Source of the DNA: Cyanobacteriota bacterium
Lineage (GTDB): Bacteria; Cyanobacteriota; Cyanobacteriia; PCC-6307; Cyanobiaceae
Direction: 5' to 3'
DNA: 64,000 nt
NCBI GenBank assembly: GCA_026389335.1
Contig: JAPLIB010000089.1
Location: 62,001 to 126,000, forward strand
Part shown: one piece after another, positions 1 to 9,114 of the stretch
How positions within the stretch are numbered: position 1 is the first letter of the stretch
How the letters are laid out: each line of letters starts with the position of its first letter
Notes under the pieces: generated by a model
Databases searched by the model: none
Seen by the model: the letters and a program-made list of their open reading frames with translations, nothing else
Told to the model about the DNA's origin: nothing
Translations under genes and position numbers: made by a program

Positions 1-187
1 CACGCAACTCGGCGGCTGCCGCTTCAGTGAAGGTGACCACCAGCAACCGTCGCATCGGCAGCTGCTCCTCGCTGATCAGGCGCAGCACCAGGTGGGCCAG
101 GGCGAAGGTCTTGCCCGTGCCGGCGCTGGCCTCCAGCAGCCGCACGCCGGGGTCCAGCGGAAAGTCGTTGGCTTCGAAGATCTCCAT
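1..187 (-). CDS. recB: RecB, exodeoxyribonuclease V beta subunit (N-terminal part only)
   Basis: Only the first 62 codons lie in the window; the gene runs off the left edge on the minus strand. The visible product begins MEIFEANDFPLDPG and carries the UvrD/Rep-type Walker A motif ASAGTGKTF at about residues 21-29, followed by VVTFTEAAAAELR (motif Ia region), as in RecB. RecB is the helicase-nuclease subunit of RecBCD, which processes double-strand breaks. The ATG overlaps the recC stop codon (ATGA at 187-190), so the two are translationally coupled in the order recC-recB. Confidence 0.9.
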   Translation of the reverse strand, partial: MEIFEANDFPLDPGVRLLEASAGTGKTFALAHLVLRLISEEQLPMRRLLVVTFTEAAAAELR

Positions 188-3100
188 CACAGCTGCGCCT
201 CCAGCAGGGGTTGCCACAGCTCCTTGGCCCGCACCTCGAAGGCCGCATCAATTAGATCGCTGGCCTCCCGGTCGGCGCCGAAGCAGACCACCATCTCCTC
301 CTGTTGCCGCTCGGCCCACTGGTTGGGGGCCCCTTCCCACTGGCGCTGGGCGGCTTCAAAGCCCGTGCCGGCGCGCTTTGATTCGGCCAGAACCCAGGCC
401 CAGCCACTCAGCGGTGGCACCGGCCAGCAGGTGCAGCGCCACTGCTGCTGCAGGGCGGCGAGCTGGGCCAGTTGCGTCTGGGCCTGTTCGAGGCCCGGTG
501 GTCTGAGCTTGAGCTGGGGGCTGAACTGGTCCCGGTGTTTGTCATCGCGGGCTATCACCACGCCCTGCAGCGGTTGGCGGCCGCCAGCGGCTGCGGCCAC
601 CACGGCAAACAGCAACTGCAGCCACAGCTCCAGCCGCTGGGCCGGCTTGATCTTGGCGGTATGCACCAGCACGATGCTCTGTCCTTGCCAGCGCGGTTCC
701 CCCTGCCAGTCCCCCCAGACCAGGGGCTCGCGGTGGGCCGGACCCAGGGCCGCCAGGCTGCTGCGCAGGCTGGACCATCGCTGGTGCAGGCCCTCGGCTT
801 CCAGTTCCGCTCCTGCCAGGGCGGGCAGCCGGCCCTGGCCGCGGTAGTGCTTGAGCCAGTCGCTGGGCTCGCTTGGTTCCGTGTCGGCTCCATGCTGCGG
901 GTCTGCCTCCAGCTCCGCCAGTCGATCGCGCAGCAGCGCCGCCCGTTGCCGCTCGGCCAGGGCCAGGGGATCGAGGTCTTCGATCCGCTCCTGCCATTCC
1001 CCCGGCCGTAGGCCGAGGCTGCGCAGCCAGTGCTTCTGCGGCGCCTTCAGCCAGGCGGTCAGATCCTCCAGGGGGTTGGCCGCCAGCTCCAGCTGCAGGG
1101 CCTCGGGCATCGGGCCTTGCAGCAGGGCGATGGGCGGCGGCGGCGGCGCGCTTTCCAGCAGTTGGCGCGCGGCCAGCAGGCGGCGATCGCAGCTGGGGGC
1201 AGGCCGTTCCGGTGTGTCGAGGAAGTTGCTGCGCTCCAGGGGGCTGGGGGCATGGGCGGCCACCAGGGCGCCGCTGCCGCCAGCCAGTTCGCCATCCAGC
1301 CACTGCATCCATTGCCGCACTGGCGAGGCCGGTTCGAGCGCAGCGCCGCTGCGATCGTCGCGGCTGCTCCAGCTGATCAGCAGGTGGTCGCGGGCGGAGA
1401 GCAGGGCCTCCATCAGGGCGTAGCGATCCTGGTCGGCGGGATCGGGATCACCAAGGCGCCGCCGCGATTCCATCAGGTGAAAGCCGGAGCGGTTGCTCTG
1501 GCGCGGGAAGGGGCCGGCATCAAGACCCATCAGCACGATCACCCGATGGGGAATCGCCCGCATCGGCTCAAGGGCGCTGATCGTGAGGGCGCCGCTGCGA
1601 TGGCCGAAGCGGCCGCTGTCCACACTCAGCCCCTCGTCGAGCCCATCGGCTACCACCTGGGCATCGAGGATCAGCGCACAGGACGCCGCGGCCTGCTGCC
1701 AGGTGTCGATGGCGGCGAGTAGCGGTGGCAGTTCCCAGGCGGCATCACCGCCCTCACCGAACAGGTCGGCCAGCAGCTCCACCAGCAGCTCGCTCCAACG
1801 CGCCACCAAGGCCCCCTGGCGCAGCACGCTCAACCAGTGCTGCAGACGATCCAGCAGTCGCAGCCAGCGGCCGCTGAGATCGAGGGAGCTGCCACTGGTG
1901 GCGGGGGCGGTGTGGGCCGGCGCCAGGCCGGGGGTTTCGGGGAGCACCAGTCCCAGCAGCAGGCGATCGACACTCCAGCGCAGGCTGTGGGTCGGATCGC
2001 CGTGGCGATCGCGGCCATCGAGACCCCAGCGGAAGCCGCAGTGCTGCAGGGCCTCGGTGAGCTGGGCCGTTTCGGCGGCGTTCAAGGCGAAGTGTTGCTG
2101 CAGGGGTCCGCAGCTCAGCAGGCTTTCCAGTTCCGAGGCACTGAGCCGGCCGCCGGCCAGGCGCAGCAGCTGCAACAGGGCCCGGCCGATGCCGGCACTG
2201 CTCTGCTGGCTGCGGTCGGTGAGGCGCCAGGGCAGATCGACACCGGTGGCGCCCATGTCGCCGAACACCGAAGCGACCAGGGGGGCGAAGCGATCCACCT
2301 GGGGGGTCATCACCAGGATGTCCCGGGGTTGCAGGCTGGGGTCAGCGGCCAGCAGCTGCAACAACCGATCGCGCACGATCTGCACCTGGCGCAGCGGCCC
2401 GGGACAGGGGTGGAACTCCAGGGAGCTGTCGCCTGGCGCGCGGCGCAGGGCAGGCAGGATGTCCGGATCGGCCAGTTGGGCCTGCAGCTGGTGCAGCAGC
2501 GGTGGAATGGCCCCGGCTTTTGCTCCCCGGGCACTGGCTGGTGGCTCGTGGTCACGGGCTTTGGAACTGGGCAGCACGGAGGCCGGGGCCACGAATAAGT
2601 CTGCGGCTTCCCAGCGGCCCAGCTGGGTCTCGCCGGTTCCCTCCAGCAGCTGCTGGAATTCCCCCCCCAGACGACCGAAGCGGGCCTCAAGCCCTGGCGC
2701 CTGCAGCAACCAGTCCATGCCGAAGGGTTCGGCCAGGGCCAGGCTGTCACTCAGTTGGCGGCGACGATCGATGCAGCGCTGCCAGAGATCGGCGCAGGGG
2801 GTGAGCAGGTAGATCTCCACGTCGATCACGCCGCTGAGGGCCTGCAGCAGGCGCACCTGAACCGGCGCCATGCTGCTGAGCCCGAACAGGCGCACCCGCT
2901 GGCTGGCTAACTGCGGCGGCCGCTGCTGCCGCCCCAGTTGCTCGATCGCCGCTTCCACCCGGACGCCGAAGGGATCGCAATGCAGGCGCGCGACCAGGGC
3001 CCGATACAACGCGGCCTGCCAGTGCTGGCTTGGCGGCAGGGGCCGGCCGCCGTCATCGTGCGCTTCCCCCTGGGCCCAGGCCCGCAACATGGCGGGGCGG

Positions 3101-3600
3101 TACAGGCCGTAATCGTCAAAGGCATCGGCGATGGCGCGGCCCAGCTGCCAGGCGTCCCGCTCCAGTCGCTCCTGCCCGGCGAAGCGATCCAGCCAGGGCC
3201 GCAGCGGTGCCCCACTGGGTCCGGCCGCCACCGCGGGCAGCAGCTCCAGCAGCGGCCACACCAGCACGTTGGCCCGCCAGGGGTCCAGGGTCGGGGAGAC
3301 TGGCGGGCCGTCGCCACCACCGTCGGCTGCGGCTCCGGCTGCGGCCCCAGCCGCCGCTGGGCTCTGCTGCAGCACCGACTCGACCAGCTGGCGCAGACGG
3401 GCACCCGGAAAGGGATAGCGCAGGTTGGCGGCGATGCCACCCAGGTGAAGGGCCAGTTGCTCGCCCAGCCAACGGCTGGTGGGCCAGGTGTTGACCACCA
3501 CCTGCACCGTTTCCAGGGGATCGGGTGGGCTGAGCTTCAGCTGAGCAGCCAGGATCTGGGCCAGAAGTTCGGCCCGATTGCTGCGGTAGACGATCAGCAC
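187..3600 (-). CDS. recC: RecC, exodeoxyribonuclease V gamma subunit
   Basis: The 1137-residue protein has the length and N-terminal pattern of RecC (LIVYRSNRAELLAQ, then VVVNTWPTSRWLGEQLA at about 35-52), and the middle contains VIVLMGLDAGPFPRQ, a sequence typical of the inactivated helicase domain of RecC. It recognises Chi and scaffolds RecBCD during break repair. The start codon is GTG at 3600. It overlaps recB by 4 bp. No recD is visible; it could lie beyond the left edge. A proline/alanine-rich spacer near residues 90-110 and several glutamine-rich stretches are lineage features rather than damage. Confidence 0.92.
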   Translation of the reverse strand: MLIVYRSNRAELLAQILAAQLKLSPPDPLETVQVVVNTWPTSRWLGEQLALHLGGIAANLRYPFPGARLRQLVESVLQQSPAAAGAAAGAAADGGGDGPPVSPTLDPWRANVLVWPLLELLPAVAAGPSGAPLRPWLDRFAGQERLERDAWQLGRAIADAFDDYGLYRPAMLRAWAQGEAHDDGGRPLPPSQHWQAALYRALVARLHCDPFGVRVEAAIEQLGRQQRPPQLASQRVRLFGLSSMAPVQVRLLQALSGVIDVEIYLLTPCADLWQRCIDRRRQLSDSLALAEPFGMDWLLQAPGLEARFGRLGGEFQQLLEGTGETQLGRWEAADLFVAPASVLPSSKARDHEPPASARGAKAGAIPPLLHQLQAQLADPDILPALRRAPGDSSLEFHPCPGPLRQVQIVRDRLLQLLAADPSLQPRDILVMTPQVDRFAPLVASVFGDMGATGVDLPWRLTDRSQQSSAGIGRALLQLLRLAGGRLSASELESLLSCGPLQQHFALNAAETAQLTEALQHCGFRWGLDGRDRHGDPTHSLRWSVDRLLLGLVLPETPGLAPAHTAPATSGSSLDLSGRWLRLLDRLQHWLSVLRQGALVARWSELLVELLADLFGEGGDAAWELPPLLAAIDTWQQAAASCALILDAQVVADGLDEGLSVDSGRFGHRSGALTISALEPMRAIPHRVIVLMGLDAGPFPRQSNRSGFHLMESRRRLGDPDPADQDRYALMEALLSARDHLLISWSSRDDRSGAALEPASPVRQWMQWLDGELAGGSGALVAAHAPSPLERSNFLDTPERPAPSCDRRLLAARQLLESAPPPPPIALLQGPMPEALQLELAANPLEDLTAWLKAPQKHWLRSLGLRPGEWQERIEDLDPLALAERQRAALLRDRLAELEADPQHGADTEPSEPSDWLKHYRGQGRLPALAGAELEAEGLHQRWSSLRSSLAALGPAHREPLVWGDWQGEPRWQGQSIVLVHTAKIKPAQRLELWLQLLFAVVAAAAGGRQPLQGVVIARDDKHRDQFSPQLKLRPPGLEQAQTQLAQLAALQQQWRCTCWPVPPLSGWAWVLAESKRAGTGFEAAQRQWEGAPNQWAERQQEEMVVCFGADREASDLIDAAFEVRAKELWQPLLEAQL

Positions 3601-3628
3601 GGCGTACCGCTCAGCGGGGGTGAGGGTG

Positions 3629-4447
3629 TCAGCGCCGGGGCAGCCGTTGTCCTGGGAACGATTCTCCTGTCAGCTGTTGCTCCGGCCGCCATTCCCCAGT
3701 GGAACGTTGCCCAGAGAACCTTTGCCCAGAGAGACGCTGTGCAGAGAGACTTTGTCCAGAGAGAAGTTGGTCAGCTCGCTGGAGCCCGGGCAGGGCGGGT
3801 TGGAGCTTCCACTCCTCGCTCTCTCCCTCCTCCTGGATGAAGGCGCCGGTTTCCGGGCAATAGGCGGTGAGCTGGCCGCCGTAACAGGCGCCGGTGTCGA
3901 TCAGCACGATCTGGCGCACGGGGCCGACGCGGCGCACGCCCGGGCCGGGGGTGTGGCCGACGATCACATCGCCGAAGCGGCCGTCGTAGTTCTGCCAGAA
4001 GGCCATCCGCACCGTGGGATCGGGCTGCCAGCTGAGTGGGTCGAAACCGGCATGGGTCGCCACCCAGCCCTGGCCCCAGTAGGCCATCGGCAGCGTTTCC
4101 AGCCGCTCCAGCCAGCGGCGACAGCCCAGGTCGCCCAGCTGGCGATAGGTGTCGCAGCCCGCCAGGGACTGAAGAGCCCGCCAGTCGCCGGCGCGCAACT
4201 GCTCCACCAGGGTGCGCTCATGGTTGCCCATCAGCCAGATCGCCCGACCGCTCTCCACCAGCTGCCAGGCCAGGCTCATGGCCGCTTCGATGCGGGGGCC
4301 GCGGTTGATCACATCACCGCAGAACACCAGGCGATGCTGACGCGGCAGGCGTTCGATCAGAGCCTCGAGGGCATCGGCGCAGCCATGGACGTCCCCGATG
4401 ATCCAGTGCAATACCGGATGCTTCGTGGACTCGTGGGGGGGCGTCAT
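3629..4447 (-). CDS. Calcineurin-like metallophosphoesterase (bacterial PP/ApaH-type) with repetitive C-terminal tail
   Basis: The protein (about 272 residues) has the full set of metallophosphoesterase motifs: GDVHG near residue 18, GDVINRGP near 44, GNHE near 75, a histidine in ATHAGF near 130 and VGHTP near 163. It is expected to be a cytosolic protein-serine/threonine phosphatase or diadenosine-polyphosphatase-like enzyme; the substrate cannot be told from sequence. ATG at 4447 is chosen over the TTG one codon earlier. The last 45 residues are odd: they consist of SGQ-type pentapeptide repeats encoded by a 15-bp tandem DNA repeat (3712-3771) and follow the end of the usual domain. It is cotranscribed or just convergent with nothing; recC follows 29 bp downstream on the same strand. 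Confidence 0.82.
   Translation of the reverse strand: MTPPHESTKHPVLHWIIGDVHGCADALEALIERLPRQHRLVFCGDVINRGPRIEAAMSLAWQLVESGRAIWLMGNHERTLVEQLRAGDWRALQSLAGCDTYRQLGDLGCRRWLERLETLPMAYWGQGWVATHAGFDPLSWQPDPTVRMAFWQNYDGRFGDVIVGHTPGPGVRRVGPVRQIVLIDTGACYGGQLTAYCPETGAFIQEEGESEEWKLQPALPGLQRADQLLSGQSLSAQRLSGQRFSGQRSTGEWRPEQQLTGESFPGQRLPRR
3712..3771. repeat. 15-bp tandem repeat, 4 copies, inside the phosphatase gene
   Basis: Four consecutive 15-bp units each begin CAGAGA (3712, 3727, 3742, 3757). Because the unit is a multiple of three it keeps the frame and encodes the (L/F)SGQx pentapeptide tail of the phosphatase on the minus strand. Confidence 0.8.
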
Positions 4448-4450
4448 CAA

Positions 4451-5124
4451 AAGGATGCGTTAGGTCCAGTGTTGCCCGCCACAGGGTGATCTGTCAGCCC
4501 CCCAGTCTTCAGAACGCCATCAGCGACGCTGATCCATCCAGCTCCGGATTGCTGTCCCTGGCAGCGTTTTGCCGATCGATCGCCAAACAGAAATTCGGGG
4601 GCCTTGCCACAGCCGAGACGATGCAATCCGCAAACAGGTTGAGACAAAAGTGACCGAATCTCGACGCACTGGCTCCACCAACTCGGCTGCCCAGCAATCG
4701 ATCTCGAGTCCCCGACGTGTCTGAAGCGGGCTCCAGGCGAGATCAGCCTGAGACCGTTTGGCACGGTGACCGGCAGCGCCGGCGGGCCTTTCGATCTGAA
4801 CGGGCTAGGAGCCTGTTGCACATAGACCGTTCCGGACGAAAAGACCCGATTCGCTCCACGCCAACGTCAAATTCGGTCTCAGGCAGGTCTCGCCGGCTCC
4901 CTCACGTCAGGCCAGCCAAAAACCTGAGATCGATTGTGGTGCAACCCCCACTTTCTGCTCGGAGATCTATGCGCAACACGCTCCTAGCGGCAACACGCAC
5001 CTCGCGGCTGGGGCTCAGACAAGAGCGAACCCGGCCTGGGGCCTCGCCCAAAGCCTGTCCACGAACGCCCCAAGGGCCCAGGCTCCGCTGATACGGTGAC
5101 CTGATTGAGGATTGAAGAGACGCG
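4451..5124. other. Intergenic region, no gene seen
   Basis: About 670 bp with slightly lower G+C. The open frames here have no recognisable motif and no ribosome binding site. It should contain the promoters of the divergent phosphatase (minus) and the downstream plus-strand gene. Confidence 0.5.
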
Positions 5125-5577
5125 ATGGCGGGAGTCGATCCGAAATCCCTGCCGGTGACGCAGCGCATAAATCTGCTGCTGAAGGCCCTCAATGGGGCTA
5201 AGCGCACAAACGAGGCCCTGGCCCGCTGCGGGGATGGCGAGGCGATGCTGGACGTGCTGTTGGAGGCCTCCGCCAAGCTGGGTCTGGGCCTGAGCCGCGC
5301 CGATCTCCAGAACACTCCGCCGATCCGCGACTGGATCTGGTGGAAGAACAAGGAGGCCCTGCTTACGATCGGCGACAACACACCCCGCTATCAGCAGGAC
5401 GCCAGCCGTTCCCGCCAGGGTTCAGCCGCCGCCGATTCCCGTGCTGAAAACACCAGTGCTGTGAACAGCAACGCTGCGAAAATCAGTGCTGTGAAAACCA
5501 ATGCGGCGAACATCGCAGCGGGCGACCCCACCAGCTCGGCACAGCTCCCCCGCAAGCGCTTTTTGGGACTGTTCTGA
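5125..5577 (+). CDS. Hypothetical protein, possible Nif11-like domain plus repeat tail
   Basis: A 150-residue protein. Residues about 12-85 form a helical domain ending in PPIRDWIWWKNKEALLTIG, a tryptophan-rich motif; the pattern ALxxx..LLEASAKLGLGLSRADL resembles the Nif11 fold (a helical family found both in nitrogen-fixation proteins and in leaders of ribosomal peptides), but the match is from memory and weak. The tail has two direct decapeptide repeats (SAVNSNAAKI / SAVKTNAANI; 30-bp units at 5455-5484 and 5485-5514) and ends in basic residues KRFLGLF. There are no core cysteines or GG cleavage site, so a peptide-precursor role is not supported. The ATG at 5125 follows AAGAGACGCG, a weak Shine-Dalgarno. 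Confidence 0.6.
   Translation: MAGVDPKSLPVTQRINLLLKALNGAKRTNEALARCGDGEAMLDVLLEASAKLGLGLSRADLQNTPPIRDWIWWKNKEALLTIGDNTPRYQQDASRSRQGSAAADSRAENTSAVNSNAAKISAVKTNAANIAAGDPTSSAQLPRKRFLGLF
5455..5514. repeat. 30-bp direct repeat, 2 copies, coding
   Basis: Two adjacent 30-bp units beginning AGTGCTGTGAA encode a decapeptide repeat in the tail of the preceding hypothetical protein. Confidence 0.75.
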
Positions 5578-5966
5578 GCCGCGGGGCTGGTGTAGTCACC
5601 GCTCCCCACAGCCGCTGTGCACAGCCGCTCTGGCCAGGGCCCCCAACCCAGCCAAATGGTTGCCTCGCTCAGCGGCACACCTGAAATCGCTGGCGTCAGC
5701 CCCCTCGCAGCGGCACCCCGTGGAGTGAAGAAGGCCCCCGCACAACAGACATCCCAGTCTTGCGCCTGGCTGGGCTGGGCCACGGTGGAACATCCCATCG
5801 CCCCGCAGCAAGTTGCCCGCAGCAAGCCAGTGTTCAAAGGCTTTCTCAAAAGGCCGGTGGAAAGCCAGTCGGGTTTGCCGCTGGTTTTTCAGCAGTCCCT
5901 TAAGCCCTGGCCTCGGCAGTGAGCCCGACGGGTCCAGCTGGGGTCTGGGCTGGATCCGGCCTGGTT
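5578..5966. other. Intergenic region between convergent genes, no gene seen
   Basis: About 390 bp between the plus-strand hypothetical gene and ycf54 on the minus strand. Open frames are present but none has recognisable features. Confidence 0.5.
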
Positions 5967-6287
5967 TCACTCCAGGCTGGCCTGGGCGGAGGCGATGGTG
6001 GCGGAGGGGGCTTCGAAGCTGCCGCGGGCGACGAACTCCAGCCGCAGCTTCAGAAAGGTGATGAACTTTGGATCGCTGGAGACCACGGCCGCGGCCGGCC
6101 GCGGCACGGCCTGGGCCAGGGGAGCCAGCTCAGGAGCCTCGAGGAAGGCCGGCCGGCGCACCAGCCAGAAATCAATCGGGCGCTGCTGTTCGGCGTAGTT
6201 GCGAACCCGCTCCCGCAGCACCTCCTCCAGCGGCTCCTCCTCGCAGAGGAAGGCCTCACTGGCCGCAATGAAGTGGAACGTGCTCAT
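5967..6287 (-). CDS. ycf54: Ycf54-family protein (Mg-protoporphyrin monomethyl ester cyclase accessory factor)
   Basis: The 106-residue product (start [14 protein letters not shown]) shows the Ycf54/DUF2488 pattern: [36 protein letters not shown] and [12 protein letters not shown]. Ycf54 is needed for assembly or activity of the oxygen-dependent Mg-protoporphyrin IX monomethyl ester cyclase that forms ring E of chlorophyll; it acts at membranes with the cyclase subunit AcsF. The length is typical. Its ATG overlaps the pdxJ stop codon by 4 bp (6284-6287), so it is the second gene of a pdxJ-ycf54 pair. The C-terminal 20 residues are alanine/serine-rich and less conserved. Confidence 0.85.
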   Translation of the reverse strand: MSTFHFIAASEAFLCEEEPLEEVLRERVRNYAEQQRPIDFWLVRRPAFLEAPELAPLAQAVPRPAAAVVSSDPKFITFLKLRLEFVARGSFEAPSATIASAQASLE

Positions 6288-7030
6288 GGGCGCTGGCCGA
6301 ACAGGGGGTCGCGGCGGGGATTCTGAACCAGCGCCTTCATCTGCCGCACCGCAGTCTCCAGACCCACCGCCAGGGCCCTGGCCACGATCGTGTGGCCGAT
6401 GTTCAGTTCCTCCATGCCCTCGATTGCGGCGATCGGCTCCACGTTCTGATAGGTGAGGCCATGACCGGCATTCACCCGCAGGCCGAGGGAGCGGGCCATG
6501 GCGCTGCCCTCGATCAGTCGCACCAGTTCCTGCGGCTGCTGCGTCCATGGCGCTTCGGCATAGCGGCCGGTGTGCAGCTCCACCCAGCGGCTGCCGGTGG
6601 CAGAGCAGGCATCCAGCTGGGCCCGATCGGCATCGACGAACAGGCTGACACCGATGCCCGCCGCCTGCAGACGGCCGACCAGCTCCGCCAGGACACCCAC
6701 CTGGGAGGCCACATCCAGGCCCCCCTCGGTGGTCACCTCCTGGCGCTGTTCCGGCACCAGGGTGACCATGTCCGGCCGCAGCCGCAGGGCGATCGCCTCC
6801 ATTTCGGCGGTGGCGGCCATCTCAAGATTGAGCCGGGAGCGCACGGTGGCCCGCAACAGCTCCACGTCCCGGTCCTGGATGTGGCGCCGGTCTTCGCGCA
6901 GGTGCACGGTGATGCCGTCGGCGCCGCCCAGTTCCGCCAGCAGGGCGTAACTGACCGGATCCGGTTCCACGGTGCGCCGGGCCTGACGCACGTTGGCGAT
7001 GTGATCGATGTTGACGCCGAGGCTGGCCAT
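6284..7030 (-). CDS. pdxJ: Pyridoxine 5'-phosphate synthase PdxJ
   Basis: PdxJ condenses 1-deoxy-xylulose 5-phosphate with 3-amino-2-oxopropyl phosphate to pyridoxine 5'-phosphate in the DXP-dependent vitamin B6 pathway. The protein (248 residues, normal length) opens with [15 protein letters not shown] and has [29 protein letters not shown] and the glycine-rich [12 protein letters not shown] phosphate-binding end of the TIM barrel. Start at the ATG at 7030. Translation is coupled to ycf54 downstream. Confidence 0.95.
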   Translation of the reverse strand: MASLGVNIDHIANVRQARRTVEPDPVSYALLAELGGADGITVHLREDRRHIQDRDVELLRATVRSRLNLEMAATAEMEAIALRLRPDMVTLVPEQRQEVTTEGGLDVASQVGVLAELVGRLQAAGIGVSLFVDADRAQLDACSATGSRWVELHTGRYAEAPWTQQPQELVRLIEGSAMARSLGLRVNAGHGLTYQNVEPIAAIEGMEELNIGHTIVARALAVGLETAVRQMKALVQNPRRDPLFGQRP

Positions 7031-7165
7031 GGACGGGGCGCGGCAGGTTGCGCAGCAGGAGGGATAGGGGAAACCGTATCGGCCGAAGGTTCAACTGCCC
7101 GTATCGGCTGGGTCCGGGCCGGGTGCCGCCCCTAGGTTCAGCAGACAGATTTCGAGGATGCAGTC

Positions 7166-7897
7166 GTGTTGGCGGCACGTGAGGGCCAGTCCACGCCGAT
7201 CAGCGATCTGGCCCTGAAACGGGAACGGTGTCTGGGTAGTGGGATCAGCCCCTGGCTGGCTCCCCTGGCGACCCTCCTCACCCAGGATCTGGCCCTGCCC
7301 AGTTTTTTCGATCGCGTGCGGGTGCTGGATCGGCAGCGTCTGCCGCTCCACGGCGCCGTGCTGCTGGCGCCCACCCATCGGGCCCGCTGGGATGCCCTGT
7401 TGCTGCCCCATGCCGCCGGCCGCCGGGCCACGGGACGCGATTGCCGCTTCATGGTCACGATCGATGAAATGAAGGGCCTGCAGGGCTGGTTCCTGCATCG
7501 CCTCGGCTGTTTTCCCGTGGACCAGGGGCGACCGACCTTGTCGAGCCTTCGCTATGCCATCGATCTGCTCGGGATGGGCCAGCAGCTGGTGGTGTTCCCG
7601 GAAGGCAACATTCGCCGTGATGACGGCCCGATCCGGCTGCAGCAGGGTCTGGCCCGCCTGGCCCAGATGGCGGCGACCCAGGGCGTGACCGTACCGGTGG
7701 TGCCTGTGGGCATTGCCTATGGCCATGCCCAGCCCCGCCCGGGGGACGGGGCCGCCGTCTGCTTTGGCCCCCCCCTGTGGGCCCAGGGTCAGGGGCGGGA
7801 TGCCGCCCGTCATTTCACCCAGGAGCTCAGCCTGGCCATGCAGTCGGCCGAGCAAGCGGCCCGCGCAGCCGTCGGTCGCCCGATCGATCGCCCGTAG
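7166..7897 (+). CDS. 1-acyl-sn-glycerol-3-phosphate acyltransferase family protein (PlsC-type)
   Basis: The acyltransferase signature H(X)4D is present (HRARWD, about residue 72) and the second glycerolipid motif FPEGNIRRDDGP about residue 150. Such enzymes acylate lysophosphatidate to phosphatidate during membrane lipid synthesis, at the inner face of the cytoplasmic membrane. The protein is 243 residues. A GTG start at 7166 is used; the region before the HX4D motif leaves room for a later start. pdxJ is divergent, with 135 bp between. A lipid other than lysophosphatidate as acceptor cannot be excluded. Confidence 0.83.
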   Translation: MLAAREGQSTPISDLALKRERCLGSGISPWLAPLATLLTQDLALPSFFDRVRVLDRQRLPLHGAVLLAPTHRARWDALLLPHAAGRRATGRDCRFMVTIDEMKGLQGWFLHRLGCFPVDQGRPTLSSLRYAIDLLGMGQQLVVFPEGNIRRDDGPIRLQQGLARLAQMAATQGVTVPVVPVGIAYGHAQPRPGDGAAVCFGPPLWAQGQGRDAARHFTQELSLAMQSAEQAARAAVGRPIDRP

Positions 7898-7924
7898 AGT
7901 TCGCCCCTCCGTTTCGGCGTCACC

Positions 7925-8503
7925 GTGACCAGGCCAGATTTCCGCCAAGCCTTCGGCCCCAGGGCTCCATTCCGCCTCCAAGGCAAGGCGCTGGGGCTGG
8001 CCCTCGGCCTGCTGACCCTGGTGGCTCCCTTCAATGCCAGCAACGCCCTTGCCCAGAGCGAAGCCGCTGGTCCGCCAGCAGCTACCGGCAGCGCCTTCGA
8101 TGTGGCGGCCGTGCGCCAGCTGCTGGCCCGCGGCGATGCCGCCGCCGCCTCAGGCAACCTGGTGGAGGCCCGTCGCCTCTATGACGACGCCCGGGTTGCC
8201 AGCCGCGCCCTCGCGGGCTTCTACCGCACGATCGCCGGCGCCTTCCGCGGCCTCGATGCCCGCATTCCCCGCGAGATGGACGACAAGGGTCGCCAGTCGA
8301 TCGAGCTGCTGGCTGAATCCAACATGCGTCTGGCCGCCCTGTTGCGTCGCCAGGGTCAGGCGGAAGTGGCCGTTCCCCTGCTGGTGGAGGTGCTTACCGC
8401 CACCACACCGGCCTCCGAACAGGGTCGCAAGGCCTACCAGCAGCTGGTGGAGATCGGCTTCGTCAGTACCCCCTATGCCGCCGGAGCTGCTGCCGGCAAC
8501 TAG
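7925..8503 (+). CDS. Exported TPR-like hypothetical protein
   Basis: A 192-residue protein starting at GTG. The N-terminus has a basic segment, a hydrophobic core (ALGLALGLLTLVAPF) and a probable signal-peptidase site after SNALA near residue 43, so it is likely periplasmic or thylakoid-lumenal. The mature part is all helical with alanine/arginine-rich helices (AARQLLARGDAAAASGNLVEARRLYDDARVA) resembling one or two TPR units. Two internal plus-strand neighbours follow within 40 bp (bolA, grxD), which suggests co-transcription. No specific function recognised. Confidence 0.65.
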   Translation: MTRPDFRQAFGPRAPFRLQGKALGLALGLLTLVAPFNASNALAQSEAAGPPAATGSAFDVAAVRQLLARGDAAAASGNLVEARRLYDDARVASRALAGFYRTIAGAFRGLDARIPREMDDKGRQSIELLAESNMRLAALLRRQGQAEVAVPLLVEVLTATTPASEQGRKAYQQLVEIGFVSTPYAAGAAAGN

Positions 8504-8536
8504 ATTCCACCTTCCCCCCTGTCTCCCCGCTGCGTC

Positions 8537-8767
8537 ATGGTTCAACCGGATCAGGTCAGGGATGCCATTTGCCGTGCCCTGCCCGATGCCGCCGTGGAGG
8601 TCGAGGATCTCACCGGCGGCGGGGACCATCTCCAGGTGAAGGTGGTGTCCGCTGCCTTCGCCGGTCTCAACAGGGTGCGCCAGCACCAGCTGGTCTACGG
8701 CGCCCTGCGCAGCGAACTGGCCACGGAGGCCATCCATGCCCTGGCCGTGCAGACCTCCACTCCCTGA
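8537..8767 (+). CDS. BolA family protein
   Basis: A 76-residue protein with the BolA fold pattern: [38 protein letters not shown], including the conserved HQLVY motif. BolA proteins pair with monothiol glutaredoxins to form [2Fe-2S]-bridged heterodimers used in iron sensing and cluster trafficking. The very next gene, 8 bp downstream, is exactly such a glutaredoxin, which makes the pairing likely here. Confidence 0.9.
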   Translation: MVQPDQVRDAICRALPDAAVEVEDLTGGGDHLQVKVVSAAFAGLNRVRQHQLVYGALRSELATEAIHALAVQTSTP

Positions 8768-8775
8768 ATCCATCC

Positions 8776-9099
8776 ATGGACCCGAACACCCAGCAACGCA
8801 TCGCCACCCTGGTCACCAGCAGCCCTGTGCTGGTGTTCATGAAGGGCACGAAACTGATGCCTCAGTGCGGTTTCTCCAACAACGTCGTGCAGATACTGCA
8901 TGCCCTTGGCATCTCGTTTGAAACCTTTGACGTGCTCTCCGATCCCGAGATCCGCCAGGGCATCAAGGAGTTTTCCGACTGGCCGACCATCCCCCAGGTG
9001 TACGTGAAAGGCGAATTCCTCGGCGGCTCCGACATCCTGATCGAGATGTACAACAGCGGCGAGCTGCGCGAGAAGCTTGAGGTGGCTCTGGCCTCCTGA
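8776..9099 (+). CDS. grxD: Grx4-type monothiol glutaredoxin
   Basis: The 107-residue product carries VLVFMKGT near residue 19 and a CGFS active site (PQCGFSN, Cys about residue 34), the hallmark of monothiol glutaredoxins that bind and deliver a [2Fe-2S] cluster with glutathione; WPTIPQVYVKGEFLGGSDI is the conserved glutathione-binding region. The ATG at 8776 is chosen because it sits just before the domain; a longer open frame upstream overlaps bolA and is not conserved. It forms a two-gene unit with bolA. Confidence 0.95.
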   Translation: MDPNTQQRIATLVTSSPVLVFMKGTKLMPQCGFSNNVVQILHALGISFETFDVLSDPEIRQGIKEFSDWPTIPQVYVKGEFLGGSDILIEMYNSGELREKLEVALAS

Positions 9100-9114
9100 G
9101 CCAGGACAGCGGCC

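Noticed and set aside
1-3800. Many long plus-strand open frames opposite recC
   Set aside because: They are complements of a G+C-rich gene, have no motifs and cover recC exactly.
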